Positions 47,244 through 59,333 of a DNA stretch of 64,000 nucleotides are shown here, one piece after another; the stretch's first letter is position 1, and each line of letters starts with the position of its first letter. The stretch comes from Cladobotryum mycophilum (taxonomy: Eukaryota > Ascomycota > Sordariomycetes > Hypocreales > Hypocreaceae): contig CM071590.1 in assembly GCA_036429605.1 (NCBI GenBank), positions 3,162,001 to 3,226,000 on the forward strand, in the 5' to 3' direction. Position numbers and translations under genes: made by a program. The notes below the pieces were generated by a model. It was given only the letters and a program-made list of their open reading frames with translations. It was not told the DNA's origin and did not search any database.

Positions 47244-48262
47244 TCATAGCTCATGAATATCCGACATTTCCGCATCCTTCGCTTGCAGTCTTGTTCTCCT
47301 ATACTTTGCGATGAGCCATAAGACGAGCCCAATCACCACCAGACAAAAAGGTGCCAACTCCGGTGCCAATTCCGGTCTTCGCCCCGGTGGATAGACCCCC
47401 TGATTGCGAGTCGCTATAATTGGAACTGCCCATTGCTACTGCTAAACTCCCATCCGTTGACCTCCAGTTTATCTGTATAAGCGGCGCGTAAACAACATGT
47501 GTGGCGGTTAGACGAGTGACCGGCGTCCCCGTGTCCATGAATATATCTGAGAAGGGAACGATATATGTACTATATTCGCTCCTCGTAGCGTTGCAGTCTA
47601 GACCAAAGTAAGTGGATCTTGTCATGGAGGAGATACATATCTGCGTTTCATATTTGCGGTCGCAGGTGAAGCCACTGACCATTCAACCGTCAGCCAAGTG
47701 TCTTTTCAAAGAAGGATTGCGGGAAGCGTCAGCCAAAAACAAAAACAAAAAAAAACAAGTACCTTGGACAGCACCCAGCGGCCGTCTCCTCTAGTTCGAG
47801 CGGAAATTACGGTTGCCAGTTATCCATCCTTCCGCCATAAGTGGCCATGCAGGCCATCGTTTATCCTCCTAGGCACATTAGGCCGGGCGAATAGAACCCT
47901 CGACCCTGCAAGGGAGTTGTTGGCAGAGTGACTTGCGGCAGCCAAGTCGAATAAGTGATTGTGGTTGTCGGCGTCGGTGTGGCAATGGGCGGCCAACACC
48001 TGGGATCGTCCACGCCGCTGTATATCCCTTGGAGTTTACATGAAGTAGCGGCTTCGGAACCGGTGAATGTTTTTAGATCCCCTTCTGCGTCGTTGCATAC
48101 GCTCGTCATGGACATGGCACATCGTTGACCCTGTGATACACTGCATATTGTGCCTCCCGATAGCAGACAATGGTCCACATATTTGATAGCGCATGCATCC
48201 GGGGCCGTCCAAATCGACGTCAGAGGACCTAAGTTGGTTCGCGATTGGGACATGTTCTGCAA
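47244..48262 (-). pseudogene. Decayed fungal cell-surface Cys-rich membrane protein
   Basis: Reading leftward, one frame gives an extracellular-type sequence with regularly spaced cysteines (WTAPDACA, YVDHCLL, CSVSQGQRC, RCWPPIATPTPTTT, then YSPGLMC). It then meets TAA at 47861-47863 where this kind of protein usually continues with Gly-Trp. The same frame reads on (MACMATYGGRMDNWQP) to a second TAA at 47807-47809, then FPLELEETAAGCCP. An intron of about 86 nt (donor at 47762, acceptor about 47677) correctly restores CCPSGFTCDRK. The C-terminus has STGAKTGIGTGVGTF, a hydrophobic helix (LVVIGLVLWLIA) and a basic tail, but the helix is in another frame because of one extra T (A5 at 47345-47349). 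Three independent lesions point to a pseudogene. The family is common in filamentous fungi and poorly characterised. Confidence 0.7.
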
Positions 48263-49424
48263 GAGTCGGGAGACGGGCTAATCTTGATGTTTCAAGAAGC
48301 TGGATCTTCCAAAGGAACATGGAAAGGCATAGGATTAAAAAAGAAGAAGAAGAAGAAGATAATAACCCCCCCCCGGGGGAAAGATGTGTGAAGGATTCTG
48401 TCATGTCTGGATTCGTACACTTGTCCCTTGGGGTATGGGAGAGAGAACCATCACTATCTCTACACATGATGATAAGAAGTCTAATAGGGAACCATATTTA
48501 CCTTTCTGTATTAGTTTGAACTACTTCTTCTTGTTTTCCATCTTGGATTCTCATCTGGAACCAAAAGAAAAAGAAAAAAGAAGAACTGTTGCATGAGCAG
48601 ATGCAGGAAACCTCCACTCGCGGGGTGGGCAGGATGCAGATTCGAGTTCCCCTGGTCTTTCTGAACGGGGGCTTGACTTATTCGGGTTCTCCATTCGAGG
48701 TAATAACACTCAGACACGACTACCACTACTCACCAATACTCCCCTAGTATTCCCTACTTTCGAGAATACGAAGTTTGCGTGTGAGGAAACTGAAAACCAA
48801 CTATGCCCGTTTCTCGAGCTTGGATAACCCGTCGGTGGACTCCGCCAACCAGGACTTATCGTACCGTATGCACCCCCGTTGAAGCTGATGCCATTACAAT
48901 ATCTAGGTATAAGTCGAAGTGATCGATATATATGTATATATATTGTATATGTATGTTCTTTGAATGTGCTCTTTGTATGTGCTCTGTGATTTCTATCAAC
49001 CCACAAACTTCATTTCTATCATAACTTGTAACATCTGTAGTGTAGAGTCTCTCTCTCTCTCTCTCTCTCTCTTTTACTTTATACTTGTTTTATTTCTTTC
49101 TCAACAAGCATCCTCCGCAAGAAGAAGCCAATGCAAGAGAAAGAAACGAAGAAAGACTCTTTTTTTTTCTTTCGTACAGAAAACCTCGCCCTTCTTTCCA
49201 TGCCATTTTATGCCATGTATATACACCATAAACGCCATTCCATGCAAAACAGGTTGAAAAAAGTAGACACACTTGCCCAACCAAGAAGAAGACGACAGGC
49301 AAAAAGAAAGAACCCATCAGTGACGATGCAAAAAAACAACTATAAAATTCAAAATAGGGGGCCCAGTCGGGCTATGAACAGTGCCACCGGAATGGATGAG
49401 TATCTCCCCCCTTTTTTTTCTCCA
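48263..49424. other. Intergenic region
   Basis: Between the pseudogene and the 3' end of the deubiquitinase gene. It contains a GAA tract, a C9 run (48366-48374) and a CT repeat at 49048-49072. No gene is supported. Confidence 0.55.
49048..49072. repeat. CT dinucleotide microsatellite
   Basis: About twelve CT units between the pseudogene and the deubiquitinase gene. Confidence 0.88.
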
Positions 49425-51260
49425 TCAGTCTCTTTCGAGCTCATAGAAAAGCAGATACACTTCCTTCTGCATCCCCAAGACCTCGCTCGTCTTGGCTTCG
49501 CGAACCTTTTCATCGCTCACTCGCCACCACTTATCAGAACCAACTTTCCGCCTCTTAGACCGCTTAGAATTAGAAATGGATGGATTGCCATTCTTATCGC
49601 CTTTGCTGGCGGTAAGTTTTGATAGCGCGGATTTGGTAGACATGGCGACTGATCGAAGGCTATTCGTCTCTCCGTCCCTTTCCTTTCCAGACGCGGGACT
49701 AGCGGGTTCGGCGGGAACGCTCCGTGGCGGTGCAGAGGATTCCAGGGACGGTGTCGATGAATTTGAGTCTGAGCCAACAGAGAGCAGATCTGGCGTCGAG
49801 ATGGTAGGGCTGTCCGATCGACGGGCAGAAATCTCAGGCGTGGAGATTGGTGTCGGCGTCTTACTGTAGACGTCCGAGGGCTGGAACGTATTGGCATTTG
49901 CATACGGAGAAGGGACATTCTGCCGTCTAAACGCCTCGTAGTGGCCACTGTTGTGGCCGCCGCGATGTGTGACCAGGCCCAGAAGTTTATACTTGCGCTG
50001 CTGCATCAACCCTCCCAGGGGTAGCTGTTCCGGGAAAGCCACTTTTGCTGAATTCTTTTGCGTGATTTGCCCAACGTCGTATATGGAACGAGAGAGGTGT
50101 ATGGCAAGAATCTTGGGGAACATGACCATGCGGGTCGTCTTGGCAATCCTCCGTCTTGGCGCATAGCGGATATCCTCGAGCTCTACTCCTTCGGGTGCTT
50201 GCTCTGGATCATGTTCTATCGCCCACCTCAGCTTTTCAATGCTCTCTCGCGCCGTAACCCTGAAACTGTCTGAAGTGGATTTTTCTAATTCTTGCTCTAG
50301 TCTTCTCTTTGTTTGTAAAAGCCGGCACATTTCGCACTTGAAGTCGTCGATGTATTCCGTCTTAAAGATGCCGTCGAAGCATGCGTTGAGGGACGTGGAT
50401 GTGACTTGGGGAACGGCTAACGTGAGCGTACAGAATGTCTCCTCTCTTGGTTTCGTCGTGTATCCGCAAGTCTGGCACCGGATGTGGGATTCGTATTTCC
50501 CCTCGAGCGGGAAGCCTTCCTCGTTTTCCTCCGGGACCTGCATTTCGCTGAGTGATTTTTGTATGCCGGATAGGTCAAGGCTGGCTGAAAGCTCTGCGTA
50601 AGAACCACCTAAATCATTGTTCTCGTCTGATGATGATGACAGTCTTTCATCGTTGGGTGTATCATTCCCATCGCCCCCTGTCGAGCCAATCGAAGACATG
50701 AGATCCAACCTTCGGGCATGCAAGCGAGCTCTCTGTCCAGCATGGTACTCGTCCTTAAGTCTCTCAGCAACAATTTGCAAGAACTCTTGAGCATCCTGCT
50801 GCTGCCTGCTAATGCGCTGCTTGAAGGCAACCTCGAGGACCCTCACAAACTGAAAGGGCGAAATGGCCTTTTTTGCAATGGGACGCTCGTTAAGCGCATC
50901 CAGCATCTCTTTTAGTCCCTGGGTGACCAAGCCATCCTGCAGGCCCTGCAGCTTCCACTGCGCAATCTCCTTGCCGTCGGGCTGGACGAGGTTCGCATAT
51001 ACTCTCGAGTCCTCGATGCGGCGACGATGGGTCTCGCGGATGAGGTAGACGCGCAGCTCGCCAAGGCCAGCGAGAGCCTGCAGAACCGAGTTTATGAAGC
51101 AGTCGTTGGCCTGGTTGCGCAGGCCCACAATGGTCTTCTTGCGCGAGGAGGTAGAGTCATGATCGAGGGTAAAGTTTGGACCGAAGACGTAGATCAGAGC
51201 AACGGCGGCAAGCGAAGCACCAGCGGCGTATGAGATGACGGTGGAAGACTTTTCGGGCAT
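49425..51260 (-). CDS. UBP16: Ubiquitin carboxyl-terminal hydrolase, Ubp16 type
   Basis: One exon, 611 residues, from ATG at 51260. It is a cysteine protease of the USP family. The Cys box is GLRNQANDCFINSVLQAL, with catalytic Cys54, and the His box is GGHNSGHYEAF followed later by DKWWRVSDEKV. Two CXXC pairs (RCQTCGY and CEMCRLL) form the USP zinc-binding finger. A hydrophobic segment at residues ~9-27 (ISYAAGASLAAVALIYVFG) immediately before the catalytic domain resembles the outer mitochondrial membrane anchor of yeast Ubp16 and human USP30. That supports a mitochondrial role, but location is inferred. A Ser/Pro-rich insertion separates the His box from the final WWRVSDE block. Confidence 0.9.
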   Translation of the reverse strand: MPEKSSTVISYAAGASLAAVALIYVFGPNFTLDHDSTSSRKKTIVGLRNQANDCFINSVLQALAGLGELRVYLIRETHRRRIEDSRVYANLVQPDGKEIAQWKLQGLQDGLVTQGLKEMLDALNERPIAKKAISPFQFVRVLEVAFKQRISRQQQDAQEFLQIVAERLKDEYHAGQRARLHARRLDLMSSIGSTGGDGNDTPNDERLSSSSDENNDLGGSYAELSASLDLSGIQKSLSEMQVPEENEEGFPLEGKYESHIRCQTCGYTTKPREETFCTLTLAVPQVTSTSLNACFDGIFKTEYIDDFKCEMCRLLQTKRRLEQELEKSTSDSFRVTARESIEKLRWAIEHDPEQAPEGVELEDIRYAPRRRIAKTTRMVMFPKILAIHLSRSIYDVGQITQKNSAKVAFPEQLPLGGLMQQRKYKLLGLVTHRGGHNSGHYEAFRRQNVPSPYANANTFQPSDVYSKTPTPISTPEISARRSDSPTISTPDLLSVGSDSNSSTPSLESSAPPRSVPAEPASPASGKERDGETNSLRSVAMSTKSALSKLTASKGDKNGNPSISNSKRSKRRKVGSDKWWRVSDEKVREAKTSEVLGMQKEVYLLFYELERD

Positions 51261-52563
51261 GTTTCGTCGAGGCAGAGAGGAGGATGCGGGTTATGATGTG
51301 TGTGTGCGTGTGTGTGTGCGGGAAGCCTCGGCAGAAACGACTCGACGTCTTTTTGTTGGTTGTTGGTTTTGGCAGGATGTCGAGGAGGAGGAGGAGGAGG
51401 CGAGATTGGAGCAATGGCCAGATAATGGACAAAAAAGATAAAATTCAAAAATAAAATCAATTAATAGGCAAAACAAGTCCTTACCCCAGATCGTCGTCAA
51501 GCGGCAGTCTGCATAAGCTGCGCTGGCGGTGATAGCATTGTAGGGGAGCAATTTGGAAGCCCGGATGACGAGACCAAGAGCCGAGACGAGACGAGACGAG
51601 CCAGGGTAGGAAAGTGGATGGATGGATACACAAACTCTTTTCCTTTCCCTGCTTTTGCTCTGGCTGGACGACCTTGTATGGAGAAGAAGCAAAATCGTAA
51701 GATGGAGATGGGATGTTATGGGGATGGATGAAAGGATGGAGGATGCGGGACACAGACTGTTTTCAATCCAATGGAATCGTAAATTGGAAAAATAAGAGAG
51801 AAAGAGGAAGGAATAAAGAAAAGGAAAGAAAGAAAGAAAGAAAGAAAGAAAGAAAAAACTTGAAAATGTGGAGGGAAATCAATGCATGTATGGATTGCGC
51901 ACGCAGTATGCAGTATGCGGTATGGATGGACGGTGGATGGTGGATGGCGGATGGATCAAGAAAAGTTGGTGCCTGTTCAAGGTCAAGTTGGGCTGGGCTT
52001 GCTTGGTTGACGCTTTGTCAGACTCTCAACTCACTAAAAACGGCAATGTTCGGGGCACTCAAGGCACCCGGTTCATGCCGTAGTTATCCCGGGGCGGAAC
52101 ATGAGACCGTCCATGCTATACATACTTGTAGATACTGGATACTATGTTGGTAGTATAGCATCCATCCATACGCTGGATTATGCAGTATGCCATCTGACCG
52201 TTGTTGTATGTAACAGACAACAGCCTACCCGGCAATGCATTCCGTGATTACCCATTTATCTACCACCCATATATACGCATCCTTTCATGTACCTTGCATG
52301 CCGTCATGTGTATAATCTCTCTTGCTCATTCGGTTGTCTCTACTATTGCTCCATGTACTCCGTACGGAATACTCCACCCCAACAATAATGCTTGCGCCGG
52401 TAGTTCAAACACGAAACCTCGTGCCAAAACCCGTCATCTTTCACGATGCCTTCATTTTCTTACTATGCATATCCTGAAGAATAACCCCAGCAATCTACCC
52501 CCCCCCCCCTCACTCCCTTGTCATTTAACATTTCAAGGCCCACTCACCAAGCCGTACTCGTAC
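51261..52563. other. Intergenic region with GAAA repeat
   Basis: Promoter side of the deubiquitinase and 3' flank of the F-box-like gene. It contains a GAAA tract (about 51824-51856), a GTACTCCGTACGGAATACTCC block (52355-52375) and a C12 run (52498-52509). No gene is supported. Confidence 0.6.
51824..51856. repeat. GAAA tetranucleotide microsatellite
   Basis: About seven to eight GAAA units upstream of the deubiquitinase gene, in noncoding DNA. Confidence 0.88.
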
Positions 52564-53574
52564 TCAGCTCACAACCTCCCCCTCCCACTCCCATATACTC
52601 CCATCCAGCGCACCACGCTTCACCCACTCCGTAACCAGCTCCCCTTCACTCCCATCCCCGTAAAACGGCAGCGGAACCTCGTACGTCTCGACCGTCATCC
52701 TCCCCTCCGCATCAACCTCCCCCCACCCGTCCGTCCTCACCCCCTGAATCTCGTACGCCGCATCCATCAGCACGATCTTGATCTCCCTCCCCAGCCGATC
52801 GTCGTCCCGCGGCAGCTTGTGGAAGTACTCGTCCTTGATGTTCACCGCGTCGACGCACAGCGGCCGCGCGAGGACGACGTGCTCCAGCCTCGGCAGCGTG
52901 GCAATGTCCCACCACAGCCAGTGGCTGTTCATCGGCACGCGGAACAGGACCAGCCTCTTGAGATCGGGCCACAGCCGCCATATATCCGTGTGCGCGTCCG
53001 GCACGCTCAGAAACGGGTACTCCTCCAGGCACACAAACTCCTCCAGCCTGTACAGCTGCTCGAACCCCTCACGCAGCGTCCTCCGCACGCCCAGACGGTC
53101 TTCCAGGGGATCCAGACTGCTAAACGGCATCTTCACCACCAGCCGCCGCAGCGTCTCGCATACTTCGCAGAGCAGGTCCCGCACCGACCCGGCCGTCAAC
53201 GGGTCATCCAGCGACGCCCCAAACGGCGCCAGGTAAAGCGACGTGATATGCTTCAACGAAACAGTAGCCGGCAGGCTAGGCACGATGCGCGGCATGCAGC
53301 TCAGCACGTCGGCCAACCGAAGACTCGAATCAAGGTACATGCATCTCTGTCGTAGGAGCTCCGATGCTCGCTTGTACGTCGCCCGCGATACTCTGCACAA
53401 GGAGAGAAGCGTCCGGGCCGAGATGTGACATGTAGGAATCAGTGCATGTGGATTCGCCGGCAGCACGGCTTCGATGATGTCAAGCAGCAACTCTGGTGGC
53501 AGCCTCGGCTGAGAGGAGACGGTTGCGTCCGCCACCTGAGAAGAAGAAGAGGAAGAAGAAGGAAGAGACTCCAT
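52564..53574 (-). CDS. F-box-like protein of unknown target
   Basis: One exon, 336 residues, from ATG at 53574. After a Ser-rich start, residues ~24-75 (LPPELLLDIIEAVLPANP then LLSLCRVSRATYKRASELL) resemble an F-box, the Skp1-binding module of SCF ubiquitin ligases. The rest has leucine-rich, loosely repeated segments (LYRLEEFVCLEEYPFLSV, LWPDLKRLVLFRVPM, LPRLEHVVLARPL) similar to the substrate-binding half of many fungal F-box proteins. Codon use is visibly more C/G-rich at third positions than in its neighbours. A long plus-strand open frame (52201-53355) is its antisense shadow. The substrate is unknown. Confidence 0.7.
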   Translation of the reverse strand: MESLPSSSSSSSQVADATVSSQPRLPPELLLDIIEAVLPANPHALIPTCHISARTLLSLCRVSRATYKRASELLRQRCMYLDSSLRLADVLSCMPRIVPSLPATVSLKHITSLYLAPFGASLDDPLTAGSVRDLLCEVCETLRRLVVKMPFSSLDPLEDRLGVRRTLREGFEQLYRLEEFVCLEEYPFLSVPDAHTDIWRLWPDLKRLVLFRVPMNSHWLWWDIATLPRLEHVVLARPLCVDAVNIKDEYFHKLPRDDDRLGREIKIVLMDAAYEIQGVRTDGWGEVDAEGRMTVETYEVPLPFYGDGSEGELVTEWVKRGALDGSIWEWEGEVVS

Positions 53575-54663
53575 CGGTATCCAATTGTTTCTCTCACATG
53601 TCTAGATAATAACAAGAAGAATATCCAATAACAACCAAAAAAGGAGGGGAGAGCCAAGGACAAACGGTCCAAGGCGTTCTTTATATAAACAGCGGGACAG
53701 GTAAGCTGTTCGTGAAACGTCAAGGTAGTACTGATCTTGCTTAGGTAGCCGAAGCTCTGGGAGAAATGCTTATCTGAGCAGCTTGACAGTTATTACGTAG
53801 CTCAGTCAGGCACACCCCACCTTTACAGATTTCTAGGTTGCCCAACACGAAATAGCCAGCCTATCAATAACAAAGGTATATCTAGGTATAGTACCTAGTA
53901 GGCAACGGGAGAAGAAAGCAATGGCATACATCGTCAGAAACACATCTGATAGAAAAACAACACGTAATAAATAATACAATCCAGTGACACATCCCCTGTT
54001 CCATGTTCTATGCATGCATGCTAGTTGTCTAATACAATCTTCAACCCTTTCGAACCCTTTCCCTTTCCCTTTCCCTTTCCCTTTCCCTTTCCCTTTCCCT
54101 TTCCCTTTCCTGTTCCCGTTTCCTGTTTCCCTTCCCCTGACCTCGACTTCGTCCCTATTAATGCCACACACACACACATGCAACATGTGCGGTATCCAAT
54201 CATGTCTATATGTAGCGCCAGAGAACATATCCCAGTCAAAGGAACAAAACGCCATTAACAAGTAGATGCGAAATCACAACACAACTACCATTTAATAGGA
54301 CTCCAACGCCACCCATCAGGTCCATTCTGCTCGACCAACAACTCCCCCCTCTTCCTCTCCCTTTCCTTCCCCATGCCCAATCATACATTCATCATCATCA
54401 TAAACCTCTTCCATGTCGCCTAGACGGGCTCTCGTAGCTATAGTCAAAGCTCCATAGCGGTTCCGACAGTATTGATCTTTTGCTTGGACTTCCCGCCGAG
54501 TCTTCCTGTCCCAGGCTACCCCGTGACTGACAGAAAATAAATAAATCAGCGACCTATGGTCCAAGTAGGGTGTCGACATCTCGTACCTCGGGCGTCTTTC
54601 CAGCAGACTTATCTTGCCCTGATGATTCCCCGGCGTGGTGTGCTGCATCCAAGCTGCCGACTG
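53575..54663. other. Intergenic region with CCCTTT repeat
   Basis: Promoter side of the F-box-like gene and 3' flank of ATG11. It contains a hexanucleotide CCCTTT array. No gene is supported. Confidence 0.6.
54055..54110. repeat. CCCTTT hexanucleotide array
   Basis: Nine tandem CCCTTT units, perfect over about 55 bases. It differs from the fungal telomere repeat (CCCTAA), so it is an interstitial microsatellite. Confidence 0.9.
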
Positions 54664-57600
54664 TCAAGAACCCCCTTGCGTTGGACTTGTACCTATCGGC
54701 GTGTCTGGCGGAGCCGCTCGCAAAGAATTGGTCTCGCTGGCCAAGGCGCTATTCTTCAAAAGCCCAGTCCCGCCAAGGTTAAACGGCAGGGCTTTCTTAG
54801 AGGCGGAGCTACTACGACGGCTTTCCAGGCTCCTTGAGAGCGTCTTGTTAATACCCTCAATGCTGGCAATACTATCCCGCTTCCCCTTTCCTCTAGCGAC
54901 TTGGGACTGGATGTTGGCCGTCGCTTCGACCGTATTCGCAGCGACCGTTGACTTTCCCATGCCGGGAGTTGCTGGTGCACCAGGCTTATCCTCCTGAGCA
55001 TCGATCAGGTACCAGCGCAGACCATCGGACAACTGGAAAGGGTTATCATTCTCATCATCGACGGAGTCTGTGTCGTTGCTGGGTTGAAGACGGCTCTTGG
55101 ACAGATCGACAACTCGTTCTTGGACGCGAGAAATCCGTGCGACAAGCCATTCTCGTTGACGAAGACGATGGGTATCCTGCTCACGGAGAAAGTAATGAGG
55201 AAAGCCCACGTTGAAGGCTGCCCACGCACCCGCCTGCTGGTTACGCGTTGGCAGGAACAGGGCCAAGTCACCTTCTTTGAAATTCTTAAAGGCAATCTTA
55301 TTATGCGCATCCTTTTGAAGGGCATGCGCTCGATCACGGTAAGACCGCGCCTCTCGTTGCCACTTCCGGGCCTTGTGTTCTGCTTCCTTGACGCGATGGT
55401 ATATCGTGTCAGAGAATAGGTCTGTATCAAAAGAGCCCAGCTTGTCCATAAAAGCTTGATACTTCTCGGTTTCCGTGGCCGCGTCCGTATTGTTGATCCA
55501 GTACAAGAGGTCTAGATCGGTACTATCGGTCATAGTTCGTACCCCGAGAGTCACTGACCGGCGGAGTGAGGAACCAGGGTCAGACGAATCGTTAGGGTTC
55601 GCGGGTTTGTCGGCGCGCGGAACCTTGTTAATTGTCATGATGCCTTCTTCACGGCTGATCGAATAACCAACACGTTCGAGCAGCCTAGTTAGGCGGTCAT
55701 TTTGAGAATAAAGTTTCTGGGTTAGTTCTTTTGTTCGTCCATCTCGGCTCTCATATTGTGTGTTGAGAGTAGAGAGCTTTTCTTGGACAGTCTCTAGCTT
55801 CTCCTTGAATAAACGGACCTCCTCTTCAAGACTACCGACCTGAGACTGCCGAGAGGCAACTTCCTCAGTAAGCTCAGTGACTTTCTTTTCCTCCTTCTCC
55901 AATTTCTTCCGAAGAGTCTCTGATCCTGTCTCGCCGTCAGACAGACGGCTTCGAAGCTGGCTTAATTGCTCCCTGCCCTCAGCTACTTCACTCTCCAGCG
56001 CAGTGACCTTGGCCTGTTCCTCGGCAAGGTTCTCACGGAAATGTCTTGCAGATGTTTCCTCTCCAGATAACTTGTTACTGGTTTCTGACAGCTCCTTTCG
56101 AAGTTCTCTCACCAATATCTGTGCTTGGTCGAGCTCCGTTCTTAAGAGTGATGTACTACCACCGGCATTACGCAGCTTATCAACCAGTTCTACGGCGCTA
56201 GATAAAAGCGCCTCGGCTAGATCTGTCTCATCAATTGGCACAGTGGCATCGGGTGCCAGTTCGTCATGAAGCCTCTGCAATGTCTGAAGTCGGTTTTCGG
56301 CAGTCTCATCCATAACCTGAAGTCTCCTTGCAGCAGATCGGGCCTCTCCTTGGGCGGCTCGTAGCTGTCGGTCAGATGCATCAAGCTGCTCTCGTTGCAT
56401 TTGCGTCTCTTTCCGCAAAAACTCGACTTGGCCTTGTGCCTTGAGAGCATCGTCTTTCCGTTCCTTGGCAAGCTGCTCAACCTCTTCTTCAAGCGCCTGG
56501 ACTTTCTCATCATAGTTGGCCTTCTCGTTCTCCCGGGACTCTCCAAAATGTTCAATATCATCCTCCGTCTCCTCAAGACGCGCCTTCAACGACTTGATTT
56601 CGTTTTCCAAAGATATCCTCTCGTCCATGAACTCGCGCTTCAGGGCCTCCATATTCTCGAGAAGATCCTTCTTGGTCGAGTTAACCTCCTCAATCCTATC
56701 TCTCATGTCATCACGTTCGGTAACACGACTATCGAGCTCCTTTTGGATAAGGGCAGATCGCTGCTTCTCTTCGCGAAGCTCATTTTCCAGCTGCGTAATT
56801 TTCCGTAACAATGGATCAGGGGCCTCGGATGAGAGTCGGCGATCGTCGAATCGGTTAGACTTGATGGAGGAAGTCGAGTCATGACGTTCGTGCCCTTGCT
56901 GAAACTGGAATAGGTTACCCGGGCGCGAAGCTTGGCTCTGTCTATGAAGCAAATCCTCCAGGCGTCGCACTCTGCTCTCAGCAGTCTTGAGTTTGTTCTC
57001 AAGTCTTGACTTGTCGTCCTGTAATGAGCGAAGAAGTTCGTCGTCACCTCGGATCATGAGTCCACTTCGTCCCAACGCTGCTTCATGAACACTGCCGTTC
57101 TTGAATGCCTTGACTCTCTTCGATTGTTGTTTTGTGGGGCTCTGCAGCTCTTGGACAAGCTTGGTTATGTCATCAAGGATATCAGGATCTGGGTCTCTTT
57201 CTTGAAGGACCTGCAGAAACTCGTCCAGTTCGTTCTTGTCCATGGCAGGCCACGGAATATCATCGCCCCTTAAGTTGACCTCCAAACCCATAACATTCGT
57301 ATCAAGGCCAGGACCATACATACTACCGACCATCTTCTGCCACTTTCTGCGTCGCTTCGACTCTTCGTCCTGGAACAATGCCATCTCGTTGGCAAGAGTT
57401 GAAGAATCTGTCTTGACCTTTTCAATCCATTCACGTCGTCGAATAGCCTCCACCATAAATGACGCGTACATATAAGGCAGCTGTTGGATAAGACGTAAGT
57501 AGTCAAATGTCGTCATATCATCTTCCGACTGATTCAGGATGTTTATCTGATTTCGAACACTGCTATGTAGCGAAGTTATATCAGTAATACTTCTCATGAA

Positions 57601-58790
57601 GTTGACCGAATCCACGGCAACGGCATTTCGCGATCGGGTAGCATATTGGACCATATCGTCCATCTCCTTTGCCCGCTTTGTCAGTGTTGGCACAAGTCTC
57701 TCAGTATGGTTTGATGCCGTCTTAGAGGCCTGAGCTAAGTCTCGTTGCGAGTTACCGTAGCTGACTACAGCTCTGTAATCCGAATCGATCTGATTTACTA
57801 CGGCTTCAATGTCCTGGAGGAGCTGAGCCGAGTCGGTGCTATGCGCCAGAACGGACCGGGCTATGAGCTCATTGAACCCGTCTATAAGGGTTTTGAGTTT
57901 TCCCTCCATATCTGTTGCCGTTCGGTCGAGTTCGGTGGCTTTGTCACTAAACCTACGGTGAGCCGTTGGCGCAAGCTTGCCGGCTTTCTTGGCTGTCTCT
58001 AATTCGATCAAGTCCTCCAATGTGGGGTTCGCCTTGTTCACCTCACCGCGAGTCATGAATTTGACCAATGATGAGGATATCGGCGTGCTCCTCGCCAAGT
58101 TGAGATAATGTTCCCACGTCAAGACCAGTCGTTCGTGCTCCGTCAGTGCTGGCATGACCCATTCCTTCAACTCGCTATACTTTGACTCGATTTGTTTGAC
58201 ACTGATTTCGAGGTTGGCGACAGCTGCATCCAGACACTTGATCATGACATCTATTTCGTCGTATCGGGCCTGGGCCACCGCACTCATGCGGTCACAATCC
58301 TCCGCTAGGCGCATCGCCCAAGTGCGGCGCTCCTTGCATAACTCTTGCCATGATTCGATCGCTTGGACATCTTCTATCGAGTTCGGTGCGTTGGCAATAG
58401 ACTTGCGTCTTGGTAGTGGAGCTTCGGAGACGAGAGATTGTACACCGCCTGGCGACGACGGCTGAGTTACCCGGATGTCGTAGACGTAGATCTCCTTCTA
58501 CGCAGAGTCAGAAATCGATTCATCCCTAGTGACGAAGTGGTGTCTTGAAGCTTACCTCAGCATGAAGGCTTGCGAACTTGACGCTGCGGCCTTGGGGAGT
58601 CAAGGCAACGATATGCTGTAACGACACCGAGCTATTACGAGCCACCCACGATTTGAGATCATCGAGACTGGGGCATTGGTTAATCTGGGACTTGAAGAAG
58701 AGGCTTGTGAAAATAGACCAACCTCGAAAACTGAGCTGCGTCTACCTCCAGCCGCTGGCCCGTATGGGCAATCAACACCTGTGTAGCCAT
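54664..58790 (-). CDS. ATG11: Autophagy scaffold protein Atg11
   Basis: Three exons (58790-58723, 58667-58556, 58497-54664) with introns of 55 nt (GTTGGT...CAG) and 58 nt (GTAAGC...TAG) encode about 1337 residues. Atg11 links cargo receptors to the core machinery in selective autophagy at the vacuole-proximal assembly site. The N-terminus (MATQVLIAHTGQRLEVDAAQ then SSLDDLKSWVARNSSV) is a ubiquitin-like fold, as in fungal Atg11 and FIP200. A helical region then long coiled coils follow (for example DKSRLENKLKTAESRVRRLE; SLKARLEETEDDIEHFGESR). The C-terminal Atg11/RB1CC1 domain is clear: GDLALFLPTRNQQ, AWAAFNVGFPHYFL, LRQREWLVARISRVQERVVD and NPFQLSDGLRWYLIDA. The frame is intact throughout. 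The gene is divergent from CENP-H. Confidence 0.94.
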
Positions 58791-59333
58791 CTCGAGACAT
58801 CTCCCGTGGAGGCCGATACGGCGCCGAGCCACCGAAGTTTGTATGAATTAAACGAAATTAAAACGAAGGACCGTAGGTATACAGGGTGACTCTATCTCGT
58901 GTAAAGGGTAAGAGAAGAAAGAAAGAAAGAAAAAACCAAATGTTGGAAGGTCTGGCGATGAAGCGCCCAGCCAAAAAGTCCTGGGCCCTATCAAGCTATA
59001 GAAGTATGATGGAAGATCGATGGGGTCGCTGCCCGCTATAATAGGCCACCTGGATTGCTTGAGCAGCGTGACAGGCACCTTGTGACTTTCTATAGCGTTT
59101 GAGTGGAGGCTGATAACGAAAGATTAGACCACTGGGCAGTTTAGCTCACCACAAGCCACTGTGGCTTGCCTCATATAGACAGTAGTCAGCATCAAGAACC
59201 TTGCGCGCGCCACGTCCAATGCAAACCGTCCATTGTTCTGGCTGTGAATCATCTGGGGATGTGATTGAACGTTTGGTTGATTGGTTACGCAGTGCAATTC
59301 CATCTTATTCACTAGCAGTAACGGGACCTCATC
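58791..59333. promoter_or_regulatory. Divergent promoter region, ATG11 / CENP-H
   Basis: Outward-facing starts are 543 bp apart, so both promoters should lie here. No gene is present. Confidence 0.5.

Noticed and set aside
52201..53355. 384-codon open frame on the plus strand, rich in Pro/Arg/His
   Set aside because: It is antisense to the C/G-rich F-box-like gene, and its composition is that of a shadow frame.
54055..54110. CCCTTT array as an interstitial telomere
   Set aside because: The fungal telomere unit is CCCTAA, and no unit here matches it.
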